Assembly: GCA_004352715.1 (NCBI GenBank) | Contig: SCFE01000027.1 | Location: forward strand, 1,551,337 to 1,615,336 | From: Hofstenia miamia | Lineage: Eukaryota > Xenacoelomorpha > Acoela | Reading direction: 5' to 3' | DNA: 64,000 nucleotides | Shown: positions 1-13,500 of the stretch, one piece after another | How the letters are laid out: each line of letters starts with the position of its first letter | Numbering within the stretch: position 1 is the first letter of the stretch | Notes under the pieces: generated by a model | Databases searched by the model: none | What the model saw: only the letters and a program-made list of their open reading frames with translations | What the model was told of the DNA's origin: nothing | Position numbers and translations under genes: made by a program

Positions 1-360
1 TGTAAGTACAGGAGGACAGTAACACCGCATAACATAGTAACCCATAGTGCATTATTGTACCGTAAAGTCATTTTTTATGCGTAAAACACATATGTTAGGG
101 TTAAGAGCCTAACCCTCGAATATGCAAGGCCGTGAATTGGGAACCGCGAATAGGTGAGGGTATTCTGTATATTTATTAAGGCGATTGTTGCAATTTAAAA
201 TCAATGGATCATCGATTCGATTTTGACTGGCAATTTTTGATTCGATTAATCGCCTATCCCTAATGTTCATTTGTAATTTACCTTAGAACTTGGCAATAAT
301 ATTTGTATTTACAACTATTTGAGTGTAAGTTTATATATTTCAATCATAATTTGATTTTAG
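1..360 (+). other. Intron of the Dscam-like gene at the left edge
   Basis: No coding signal. It ends in a good acceptor (TTTTAG at 355-360). A short telomere-like palindrome (GTTAGGGTT ... CTAACCCTC) lies near 97-118. Confidence 0.6.
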
Positions 361-2005
361 TGCCTGCAACAGTTTTGGAACTATCATCTCGGGTTGAGGT
401 AATGTATGGAAATGACGCTATGCTCGATTGCAAAGCACAAGGAGAAATGCCAGTGTTTTTCTACTGGAACAAAGGTGGTTTTCCTTTGAAAAAGAAAGAG
501 GGATTTATTGAATTCAGTCATGTTAGGCATCAGTCTACTGGAGAATTCCACGGTCTTGGAAATTCAACTCAAACTATGAAGGTAATTACTTGACTTCAAA
601 AAATTCATTTTCATCAAATTTTGGTAAAACCATCTAAATAGTTTTATAGTTTCAGTGTTTCAATTAGTGATTGCGCAAGCAGGGGCAGAGGGGACAGTTG
701 CCCTCTAAAATTGAAATTTCAGAAAAATCCTCGCTAAATTTTATAACTTAAGCAGTAAAGGTACTCTTAATTAGTTAATATGTTTTGGCAAAATATGTAC
801 CTTGCCCCCCCCCCTAGCGAAAATTCGTTCCGCCGTCACTAGTTTTAACAATGCAAATTCCTTTTGACCTCATTAAGTTTTTGGTTATTTCGCTTTTAAT
901 TTTTATAGTTTCGGATATTTTTTTAAAAAAAACAGATGCATGGTAGAGATGATGTTTATATTTAAGTAGAAGTATCTCAGTTTTCAAGGAATATTATTAG
1001 TAAATAAACACTATAATCTTAGATTACCAAAGTGAGCCATTCCCAGACCGCTACCTACTATTGTTATGTCAGCAATGATTATGGATCAAGCACAATGGAA
1101 TTTAATTTACTCGTTCTTGGTAAGCCAAGCCCTCCTGAGTCCATTGCTGTTCGCTCAATTAACAGTTCGTCAGTTAGGGTTATCTGGGCCCCAGGCTTTG
1201 ATGGAAATCGGCCGATTCTACACTACCATCTTCAGATTATCCCTTTTAAAGGTAGTTGGTTTATTTATGTTTCATTGTTTGACGTCCCTGATTTAAGAGT
1301 TGTGGCTCACCTACTTCTTCAATTGACGGGCATCATTTTGTTGATCTTAAAAGAAAACTTTTTAATATTTAATCGGATAGCATTGATTTATGTATTTTAT
1401 TCAAACTAGTTGGATCTATGAACAAAGAGTTTGTTTAAGCCATGACTCAAACTAAGATGTAGGGAAATAAACTTTTCTAATTTTGATTGTTTCTTGGTGA
1501 ATATACTTCTTTAGACTATTTCCTTTTATAAATAAATTATTATTTAATTTCCAACTAGGAATGAACAGTGTTATCGGCTCATCTGATCTTAAAAGAACGA
1601 TTTACAATGAATATACACTGTAAAACTTTTCAGCAATTTCGACTTGCAAACATGCCAGATAATTTATCCACTTTCAACTACTGAATGCTTATAATAACGA
1701 CTGTCACTTTGAATTTATTTGTATAAAATTTATATATATATATATATATATATATAATTACTAAATGTGTAATAAATTGAAAATTGAGACAGTTATAGAA
1801 ACTCTCAACGTAGTTTGCATGTAATGCACATTAGTCTTTTCTAATATCTTGATTTAGGATAACACTTCCTAGCTCTTATCAATTTCTGTACGTCATATAA
1901 ATTAAACTTTAAAGAGTGTGATTGCATATATATATATATAAAAATATATAAATATATATATATATATGTATACAGTATATATATACAGTATATATATATA
2001 TACAG

Positions 2006-2037
<32 letters not shown>

Positions 2038-5000
2038 TGAATGTTATTGCATTGTCTTATTTTTGTTCAGGATGCAAGCTGGCAAGAAATTGCATTTAGT
2101 TGTCAACATTGTATTTTTGTTCAAGTGGCCCAGCCTTTGTCCAAATTGCGTGCTAGTTTTTGATCGATTTTGATAAATTCCTCTAATAAACTGTTGTTGC
2201 TTCTACATTTTTCCTGTGTAAGAATCTGATGTTTGTGAATAACTCGAACAAGAAATACCTGAATTCTGCAAATAACTATCCCACTGCGTTTTCTGATCCT
2301 CCATACTATATTTTTTGCAATTTAGTACAATTTGTAATTTCTCACTATCCATCAGCAAATGAAACATTGATTTTTTCAACGCATTAACCCTAAAAGTAAC
2401 TCTAGGTGATAGTTGAATCATAATTATTCATCTCAACATAGTATGCACTTAGTTGACCTAAGAAACAAGGATATGCAGACGTTAAAGGATATTAGATGTC
2501 ACATTTTTTCAACATTTCAGTCTTCTATCATTCACTTCATCTCTGAAGATTAAAGTGATTGAACAATACCTGTTTTTTAGAAATGAAACATTGCCTAATC
2601 TTTATTTAGTAAATGTAACTAGTTTTTAATATTTCGAATTTTTGCCTGAAATTATTATAAAATGTTGGTTATNTAATTCACAAAAACTACAAAGAATTTG
2701 GGGCATTTCCTTGTCGAAATTTGTTAAGACGACTTTTATTTGGGGTACGTCCAATTATACATTTGGGGAGTCGCAACGCTTGTATTGCATTAAAAAATAT
2801 ATGTGCACCTACATTGATATAAAATATATATATGCATAAAGTGCTAGGATTGAGTAAATCTTTAATTATATTTTTTACATGAGTTAATTCTTATTGACTA
2901 GCGACTTATTAATTATTTTCTGTTTAATACTGAATAATTGTCGGAAATTGTTTGAAGGGAAATATTTTGCATCTGTTGAGTAAAAATTGGGTCAAGTTAC
3001 AGTATAACAATGTGATTAAATATCTTCTACTACAATTAGCTTTTTATTTTTATTAACTAAATATCTAAGAAACTTGGCGTTCGCGAGTTTACTTGTGTTA
3101 GAGTATCTGTTTGGATGTATTTGCCAGTGTGTGCTCCAATTTTAATGAAATCTATCACTGAATTTAATAAATATATTTTATTATCAATTTTGGGTTTTTA
3201 GGTGATTGGAATGATTCCTTAGACACAGTTGTTGATTCTACTAAAAATTCTACTTTAATAAAAGATCTACTGCCTTATACAAGATATGAATTACGAATGC
3301 TAGCCACCACTGTTCTTGGCAACTCTTCATTTTCCAAAAGACTACAATTCACGACAGCAGAAGATGGTAGGAAGTTGATAATTTTCAGTTAGATTGACTC
3401 GGTTCATTTAGTGCCTTCGGTAGCTCCTAAGTGTTTGGAATTAAAATCAGATACCTCAACAAGTCTTCGGATTGTGTGGAATGTGAGTAAACTTTTCTCT
3501 TTAGGTTAACTCACTTTCTAAATACGTGAATTGACAATTTGATCGCAATGAACTAATTTTTTGAAGATTTTGGATGTTAAATAAGTAGAGGACTAGAGGC
3601 CATGTACCTGTTAATAAAACAATATGTGCATATATATAACTATTCTGATATAGTGAAATTCTGATGAAAATACGATCTGGAATTGAATCTCGATCTAGAT
3701 TTAAAATTGAAAATCCCAAAACAAAATGTAATCATGCATTAGATATTCCAAAACAGCACCAATTCAATCATATATTGAGAGGAAGAGAAATATCTTAGAA
3801 TCGCGGTGGTACTGCATATAAGGAAACAACACATAAATTATTCAGCGAACTACAAAGTATGATACCTTTGAGGTAATTTTAAAGTGTGTACAACAACAAA
3901 GAATACGATTGCGAGGTTTAATTTAAATTTATAGTTAAATCACGTAGCTGAATTCGAATTTTGCATTGCTAAGAAAAACTTCATTAAAAAGTTCTAATTA
4001 AAGTTGAAGGTAATTGAAATATTAATTCAATTCATTTAAATATCTTTCCATGGAATTTAATTTGTGAAGCTTAGAGTTTTTTTTCGTAAATGTGATTTCA
4101 TTGGCCTGTATAGTTGATAAATTTGGACGTAACTACAGCAAGCGCTTTAAAGCATGTAGAAGACATTGTCTGAAGTGTCATCAAAGTGTTATAACTGTTA
4201 ATGAAAAGAAATATTTAAATGTTTATTTAGTGTTAAGTTTTGGACTTTCTCCCTTAATTGTAATATCTGTCGTCCATCGAAAAGTTGAAAATTAACTCTA
4301 TGTTCGGTAACCTTAAGCACTTCATCTGATACTTTAAACAAAGTTGTGAGGGGCATATTTTTATTTATTTTTCGGGTTGAAAAGATTGTACAATTTAAAT
4401 ATCAATGTATTTAATCTTCGAATTTAAAGAAATATGGATATTGTTTAAAATGGCACATTGTAATGCATATCATTTTTTAACAGCAATGCACACAAATCCT
4501 TCATAATAAATCAAATTTTTTAAAGGAAATCATATATATAAAACTTATTTAAGAGTGATAAAGAAATCTCGCGGAACGGACCAATAATAGGATTTCAGAT
4601 TTCACGAAACACCTCACATGAAGCCTACAAAACATACAATATTCACTCGTCTCTCTTATCACAGTCCTATACAATGACGGATTTGTCAAAGTTTACAAAT
4701 TACAAAGTACGAATCAGAGCCCAGACGTCAGCTGGGTCTGGACCATTTTCAGTCCCTTGTTATCGGCGTACTAGAGAAGATGTACCATCGGGTGCTCCAA
4801 CCAACATCACTGCTTCAAGCGTGATCAGCACTTCAATGCATTTATTTTGGAAGCCTGTTGACAAGCGTCTCTTAAATGGTCACTTGATTGGTTACAAAAT
4901 ATTTGTTGTCGCAAACGTCGCATTCGCCCAAGGTATTGTTAATTTCAATTGTTTATTTTATTATTCTAGTACATTTTAATTATTACCAAAATGATGTCGT

Positions 5001-8000
5001 CATATTTTTTATTACGACTGTAAGTCCTCAACTAGGAGAAAATTTTTTAATATTTTTTTATCAATTTTCAGTAATCACAATCGGAAAATTGATTTAATTT
5101 CAATCTGTTACTTAGATTTGTTTTTTTGTTTAGTATGAGACATGATCTTTTTTTATCAGGCTTGGACTGTTTTGATCAAGATGTTGTCAGCATCTTAGTC
5201 GCATGATTCAGTTTGGAATTCTTTGATTTCTTGACAAGGTGGATAATGATTTTCCGTCAGTTTATGCATTTATATAGTTCATTCGGGGATTGAGAATTCT
5301 TACTCTCTAAAATTTGAGCTCTTTATTTCGGCGCAAAAACTCTACTTTCTGTATCGTGCAAAACCTTTTAATCCTTATGAAGTAAGACTTCACTTAAGTT
5401 GCAGGAGGATACAGTGTGTATTCACTTGGAGTGCATTTGTAAGTCATACGCTGTTGTTTCAATTAATTATTACTACTCGCAAAAGTTATCAAATTTTCAT
5501 TTCCATTGTGGAACAGTAGAAGCCGTTCATTAAAATATACAAAGCTTTTCACTGTTCCTTCAGTGATAGACAGATATTTAACAAAGTTCCGAACCCAATT
5601 CAATTACCAGCTAAGTAGTGTTCGGGTCACTTTACTTGTTTTGTTTCGGGTCAGGTCAGTCCATTATATGTCTGCTGTCTTTTTTGTGTCGAGTGCGCTT
5701 GTACTACGGATAATTCGGATCACGTTTCGGGTCTCTAATATAGACCCCATGAGAATGTAATATTTTTAGTAAGTTTAAATCTCCTTGACTTATATATAAT
5801 ATTTATGTTCTAACGCAAGTCCTTTAGAAATCGCTTTACAATCTGTAGCTGAAGACAAAGTGGTCACTGGTTTAAATGCTTTTACAAATTATTCTGTGCA
5901 AATAGCGGCATATACCCAAAGAGGTGAAGGTGTGAGAAGTATGCCTGTATATTTTATGACAAGTGAAGACAGTAAGTTAAACTTTCGAAAACTCTATTAA
6001 ATTACTTTAGTAATTTTTATAATCCTATACCTATCATAATTTTTCAACACATGTTAACTATTTACTGAATCTAACTCTGGGAATTTCATTCTGACTTTGT
6101 TGCTTATTGTTTGAATGTTACTTACGGTTAAGGCTTGTGGTTAAGATTAACGTAGACAGTGTTTATGACTTTAGCTCTATTTTTAATAGTGCTACCTTAT
6201 CCACATTTATGAACACTTTTATACGAGCCTTTTAAGATATTTTGAAAGTTTTATAACTTCGAGGGGTATTGGAAGTTGACAGCTGGTCGAACAGTTAAAA
6301 ACTTCGAATAATCAAAAAAGATGTAATTTATTTTTATATTCTGTCATATACATAGATCTGGGATATGCTACATTTCAATGATTGGGTAGCGTTTTGTAAA
6401 GGATTTACTATATAGTTAAGTCTCATGAGACAATAGAACCCCTCAATCGAGACTTTATCTGCAGAAATTAGGAATTCAATCGGGCATCCACTAATTAATT
6501 CTAGTCGCCATGAACCCTGGTCTAATTACGTTTGGTGTTCAGAATTTGGGTTTATGATTAAGATGGTATTTAGATTCTCATAGTGAAGCAGAAATTTCTT
6601 TGAATTAGGTTGACCTAGACCAATTACATGTAAATAGATCATGCATTTCTTTATTCCTTTATTTTTAAATTATAGATGTTGCTTCACATAGTGCTGCAAA
6701 ATGAAGAGTGACCATTTCTATTATATATTTTTAGAACCTTCGGCTCCTGCAAATACAAAATTGATGATGTCAAATGGCAACACCATACTGTTCTCTTGGC
6801 TTCCACCAGCTCATCGCAATGGCATCATTGATCATTACACCGTGTTTTATAATCGCGTTTCCCTAAAAAATCACGTAATATTCTTTAGTTCCTTTATGAA
6901 CGTTTTTCTAATATGTTTTCTTTTTCGGATTTTTGGTTTTTCGGTGTTTTCTGAAAAAAATTGAGAAAAAGTAATTGAGAACATAAAACGGATCAGGCAT
7001 TGTTTAAATTAGCTTTAATTATAAACGCTGTGTAATATTTTATTTCACTCGCTATCACTTGACTTGGAGATATTCATGTCAGATTTCATGCAATCCACAT
7101 AATTCTGCAGTAGTAGTATTAGTATATATATATATATATATATANAAGTCAACTCCCTTATTCATGCTACCCCAGGCTCCTGTGATGATTTTAACGCTAA
7201 TAACGTCAATGACTATTTTGATTCGTTCTCTGTTTCTAATGCTAATAACTCTTTACTCGTTTCTGATTGGCGTGACAAAATCCCATTACTACAAGACAAT
7301 CCTTATTTTTATCCTCAAAGTTTATCATTATCTGAATTTCTTGATTCAAAAACGAGCTGTGAAATGAACAGTTTGCCTTTCTGGGTTTTTAAATACAGTG
7401 CTGCATATCTTGCTGATCCTGTTTGTTCATTATTCAATCTTTCACTTTACTGTGATGTGTTTCCTGATGCATGGAAAATCGCTAACATTAGACCTATTCC
7501 TAAGACAGCCAACCCTAAGGAACCGAAAAATTTACGGCCAATATCGCTCATGCCTATTCTTTCTCGGGTCTTTGAAAGAATGGTATATGACAAATATGTT
7601 TCNGGTATACAATACCTACATTCAATTTTTTTACATTTGCTATTGAGCTATTAATTTAGAAGGATTTCTTTTCAACGTCTGTGAATGTTAGTGGGGACCG
7701 AAGTATCTTTCGTCTGGAGACACGAAACTTTGAACGGTTCTCCTACGACTTTTGGATTACGGCTTCTACCTTAATAGGTACTGGACCTAAATCGAATAAA
7801 CTTAAAATCATTGCCTCAAAAGCAAATCGTAAGTTGATTTTGAATAATAAGCGTTTGGTATTTACTTCGTTCTACATTACTGTCTATTTATTATAAAGGT
7901 ATAACTTGTGGCGATTTATAAGATTGATGTTTCTGATGCCCGAGGTATCTGTCAACACAAAAGTCTGTCGAATTTGTACGTAGAGACTTTATAGGGCTTT

Positions 8001-10293
8001 TTCCTCAGGGCAAGCCTATTTTAATTTATTGAATGATACTTGTAAAGCTATAGAAATTCAATAAATTACATAATTTGTTTCTTGCGGGAATGTATATATA
8101 ACATTAGCTTCAAAAGATGTTTTGAATGCTGTGATGTATGGCGTCATTTCGAGGCTGAGTGTAACCAGTGTGTCATTCAAGCCTTTTTCAATGAACGAAA
8201 TGTCATTTAGCTATATAACCTATTGGCATATTGGATTCAATGACAGAATCTTTTTTTAACTCAGGCGGTTCCAGAAGTTGACTAATTATGTACAGTTTGG
8301 TAAACATCGTGTTCTTTAATTTATTTTTATTTCTGGTTTTAATTTTTTATCGATTTCAAAAACATTAGGGATGACCGTTTGATTTTGGTCCTGTGTATGT
8401 GGACTCAAATTTATGTGCAATAACCTCTGATTATCATTTGACATAACACTGAGTAAAGTGTTTTAAAATTAAGGATAGGTTGACAGTTGAATGCATCAGT
8501 TACTAAAAAAACATCGTCAGCTTTGTATTTTCTATCATTTCATATCAATTTAATATACTTTTCATATCATTCTAAACTGTAGCAAAATATACTGCTTAAT
8601 TAGCAACCAAAATTAAAAAACAGTTGTAGAGTAACATGTCTACAACTTATATCGACTGCAATAAACCATGCACCCAAAAGGGATATCACATTACTGTAAT
8701 ATCGAGAACTGTAAGATTTAGTTAATGTTTGAAATTCGTTTAAGGAATACTCTAAAATATGGGTGCATGCAAAATGAAAACAGTATGGGCCTATTATTAA
8801 ATCTGGGATGTTTAAACGCTCATGCATAGTAAAACGAATTTTTGAATGTAACCCCGAAATCCCATCCCAGAACTGGAAAATTTTTTAATTCCTATGTTTA
8901 AGCAAACAAAATATTGATATTAAATCGTTAATAATAGTTTGAGGTATTTTATAAGGAATTATAACTTGCTAATTTGTACTTAATTAAAAACTTAATTTTA
9001 TTACTAAACATGTATATGAATACAGATTATGCATATTTAAACGTAAATCGAATGTATTGTATGAGTCAACATCTGCCATTATAATCAATTGGCAGACATT
9101 CTCATAACAATATTTATAGAAATCAATGCACTGCAAAGAAATTTGTTGCGGCGTCTTTAAGGGATGAATTCTAAATTATCTGTTTGAATTGAAGCACTTT
9201 GAATTACCATGGACTATATTTAAGGATGCGTCATAAATATTATCTTTAAATAAATCATCGTTGAGGTTATTGTTTCTTTCTACCCGCATCTGTTTTTAAT
9301 TGGACGCATATAAATATTTAAATATATTTCATCACGCGTTCATTTAGTGTAATGCACAATTCGTCATCTAATATTATTAGTCCAGCTGCATAAAAAATAT
9401 TGTTCAAAAATCCAATTCGATTAACTCATCAATTCTAATTTATTCTCATCGTCTGCATCCATTTTGATTGGAATATATTTTGAAATGTTTCATTTATGTT
9501 TCATTTTAACCAAGTTGTTGCTCGAAATCTAAATTCAGCAATCGATTTTTAAGACCATTGTCGCTTGTTACTAATACTAAAGTGACGTGACCATTAATCC
9601 TTGAAAATTATTGTCAATGCAATAAGTAAAACTATTTGTAATGAAAGTGTTTTCATTAAAAAGGAATTTAAAAAAACTACTAGCAAAAAGTGTGATACTC
9701 AATGTTGTACTGCTAAATTTATTTAAAACAACTTAGCAAATATCCATTAAATTCTTTAACAGAATTGGGGTAGACTACCCAAAAGTCCCCTTTGAATTCC
9801 GCCGTGCACAAAAATACAGGTATATGCGGAGCAGGCGCAAATGAAAGAGGAATCACTCCTTTATTTTACGATATTGTATTAGTTTGTGAGTTATGAGCGT
9901 TTAAATTTTTTGAAGCCATCTCAGATTTTAAAAAATTCCTTCGAAGTTCAGTGTTTTAGTGTTAGAGGTTTACCATCTACAAGTTTGAATGTTTGCGACA
10001 TTGGTATTTAAACATTTTTAACCAATGAAATTTCCGAGATGAAGAATATATGAGTTCAAAGTTGGGGGAATTGTTAATATGTTCTTGTAAAGTATCTTGT
10101 TGTTTGATTATTTGCACTTAACTTCAAAAATATTTAGCACCTGCACGTATTGCTTCATTCACTTTGAAAAAGGTTGTTGTCTGGAAGGTGAAAGTGGTAT
10201 TTGATTGCTTGGCAGTTGGAGAACCACAGCCCAAGGTCGTGTGGAAAAAGAAAAAGTAAATTATTTTCTATATGAAAATCAACTATATATACA

Positions 10294-10325
<32 letters not shown>

Positions 10326-10469
10326 NNNNNNNNNNNNNNNNNNNNNNNNNNNNNNNNNNNNNNNNNNNNNNNNNNNNNNNNNNNNNNNNNNNNNNNNNNN
10401 NNNNNNNNNNNNNNNNNNNNNNNNNNNNNNNNNNNNNNNNNNNNNNNNNNNNNNNNNNNNNNNNNNNNN

Positions 10470-10503
<34 letters not shown>

Positions 10504-13500
10504 TGGAAAAATAATGTTTAATAATATCTGAGAAAAAATGGCGTTACTACGGACTTTTTATGCATCACCCATTATATCTCTCATTATATACAAATTCATT
10601 TTATATTATGTGCTACATGATAGATCGTGATAACATAATTGCAAAAAATTGTTTAAAAATATTTCTTTGAGTGATTTTATAAGCGCATTAGAAACTTCTT
10701 AGAATTTCTTAAGGCGACTTCGTTGCCGCGACCATTGACTTATCGCATGCTTCAATGGGGTTGGATGGTCTGTCTAAACAAAATGATAATTAGTTGTTGC
10801 TCACATAGACTTTATGCCTCCTGATTACTTGAACATTAGGTATCGAGAGAATTTAAAACTTTTTTTTAAAGGACTTAGACAATTTGAGTTTAAAAATATG
10901 ATGTATTAAAATTCCATTTTTGTATTATCTAAACAAATTGATTTTTTAAAAATATAAGTTTCGAAATTGTTACAGCACCAATTCAATTTTTTTGTGCATT
11001 TATTTCATTCTACGTTGTGCAGTTTGTTATCAATGTTATTGAAACTTGTCATGAATGCTGACGTGTTTTTTAAACTATTATAACAAATTCATCTGAAGTC
11101 TTATCCCAATAAAAGTTCAATTGTTTCATAGTCAGGGCTTCCATTTTGCTGTTAACAGCTTCGATATGTTCTTAGATAGAAAAGATAAAAAATTCGTAGA
11201 TAGGCTCCGACATTGTATGTATATGGGTAGGGGCTACGATGTGTTTTTTCACGGTCTTGATAATGGGAAAATATTGAAAAATAGACTCTAAAATGCATTT
11301 GCCGACTAAGTTTTTAAAATATTTTAATTTTTTTGCCGAACCGTTTTTTATTTAACCAATCAAAATCAGTTTTTAAAACCTGAGAAAGGGCCATTCCACC
11401 AAGTCCCCTCTTGCATTCGCTACTGGAAAGGAGACAACAATATTGTTCTTAAACAGAGTTAAAAGAAAGGCAGTTTAATTTGAAAGAAACTATTAGGAAC
11501 TAAACATGAATTTCAACACGAATTTTAAAATGAATAACATATCGACAAAACATAACACAAAAATAACAAATATAAACGTAAATAAAAGCAGTAGTAAAAA
11601 TGGCCACCAGTCACCTGATTGTATCACTACACAAATCATCTAATGATATAATACCCGATGGTTTGTAAATCTTTTGAAAAATTGAAAGTTGTTTATCCTT
11701 TCTAGAAGTTGATAAAAAGCGAAAAATTGAAAGTTATAAATGCGTACAGCACACAACACATTGTGAAGCGAATCACGATAATAAATGAATATTCATGAGT
11801 CTTCCAATATATAATACAATTGATAGGTTAAAACACCCTATATCAATGGGGTTTGTTGATGTACTTGGGGCTGCAATTATCTTTATCAATGATTTCAAAA
11901 TTGGCCTGAAATCTGACCGCTGTTGAAGGGTTTGAAAGGCATTGAAAGTTTGTGAGCAACACAGATTATATGCCAATATGCGTGAATTTTATTTGCTGTT
12001 TGCTGTTAACAGCAGTGCTGTTGGAAGGCTTGTCATATTACCTTTGAATTTAGCTCTCCTTTGGAGATCCTGCATTCTACAGATTATGAGGTTCTTGGAA
12101 ATGGTTCCTTGTCAATAACATCAGTGAAGCAGCATCATTCTGGGGAGTACATTTGTTCTGCTAGCAATATTCATGGTGATGACTCTATCAACATTGACTT
12201 AGTTGTGATATGTAAGTCGTAGGCTTTATTTTCATACATATTGAGAATTGCAATTATATCCAAAAGTATCACTTTAATTTGAAATCAGAACATGTATTTT
12301 TGGACCTTTCAGAATTAATGCAACTGTGATAATATATTAGATAAAACTAAGTTGTGGAATTCTTACTTTTTCTAAGTGTTGTATTCAATCGTCTACTTTG
12401 TGATAAGCGTATGCAACCATTACAATAATGTAGAAATTACTATCATTTTTAAAATATTTTAAAATCATATTACAATTTTCTATTCTTAAACAACCCTTTT
12501 TATCTTGTGATGTGATTTGTTATAAACTTTTGCAATGGCGGACTTCAAGGCAAAGGACTTAGTTGTCTACGGCTTCTGACGATAACTTTTCAGTTTGCCT
12601 AAGAAAATTTTGATTTACTTTCGGTTTTTTAATTTGCAAATGTAACTAAGACCGTAGTTCCACTTAGAGCTTTTTAGCGGGTTGTTCAAACACGTAGCGG
12701 GCATAGTAATATATAAAAACTGTAATATACATCGCCAAGTGGAATAATGGCCTAAATTATATCAATATTCTTTTAGTGAAAACTATGAGGTGATTTTTTT
12801 GGAATTAGAGATCCTATCCATTGCGAATTTCGGATATTCAACAGGATTTCTTAACCAATTGAAGCTATGTACCATCACTACTTATTTGTTTAGCCCCGCC
12901 TTCGCAGTGCCAAGTAAAAGCAGAATCTAGGAGCAGTTCTTCGATTTTGTTGACTTGGACACGACCTGCCACAGTAATTAATGGATTTATTGTATGGAGT
13001 AAGGAAGTTATGGACACTAGATGGCGCAACACACAATTATCGAATCTCAATGCGAAGTATTTATTTGAAGGACTTCGTTGTGGCAGTCACTACTACTTCA
13101 AGGTCACTTCATACAATCGAATTGGGAGCAGCTCTAATAGCTCAATAGTCACTGCCAAGACATTAGGCGATGGTAAATTTTTAGTTTACCTAATTTTACC
13201 TGAAACAAAAAAACATCTATAGTAATTATTACTGGCTAAATAAACACATTTTAACAAATGTTTCTGAAGTACTGGTACCTTAAAGTTATGGATTTTGTGT
13301 ATAATGCTTTTTTAGTTCCTTCACTTCCACGAAAATCTCAACTGCTTTTATTCGTTAATTCTACCTGCGTCGTTTTAAATTTTGCTCATTTCAAGTCTCC
13401 AATTTGCCGCTTGACGGAGTTCGCGGTTCACATCAGGGTGAGTATCAAATTCTGCATGTAGGTACATCGATTATTGGAATCACTATAAGTTACACTTCAT

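Noticed and set aside
10205-10531. ORFs of repeated Tyr-Ile
   Set aside because: They are translations of a TA microsatellite and Ns, not genes. The same applies to the frames at 48547-49302 and 51273-52409.
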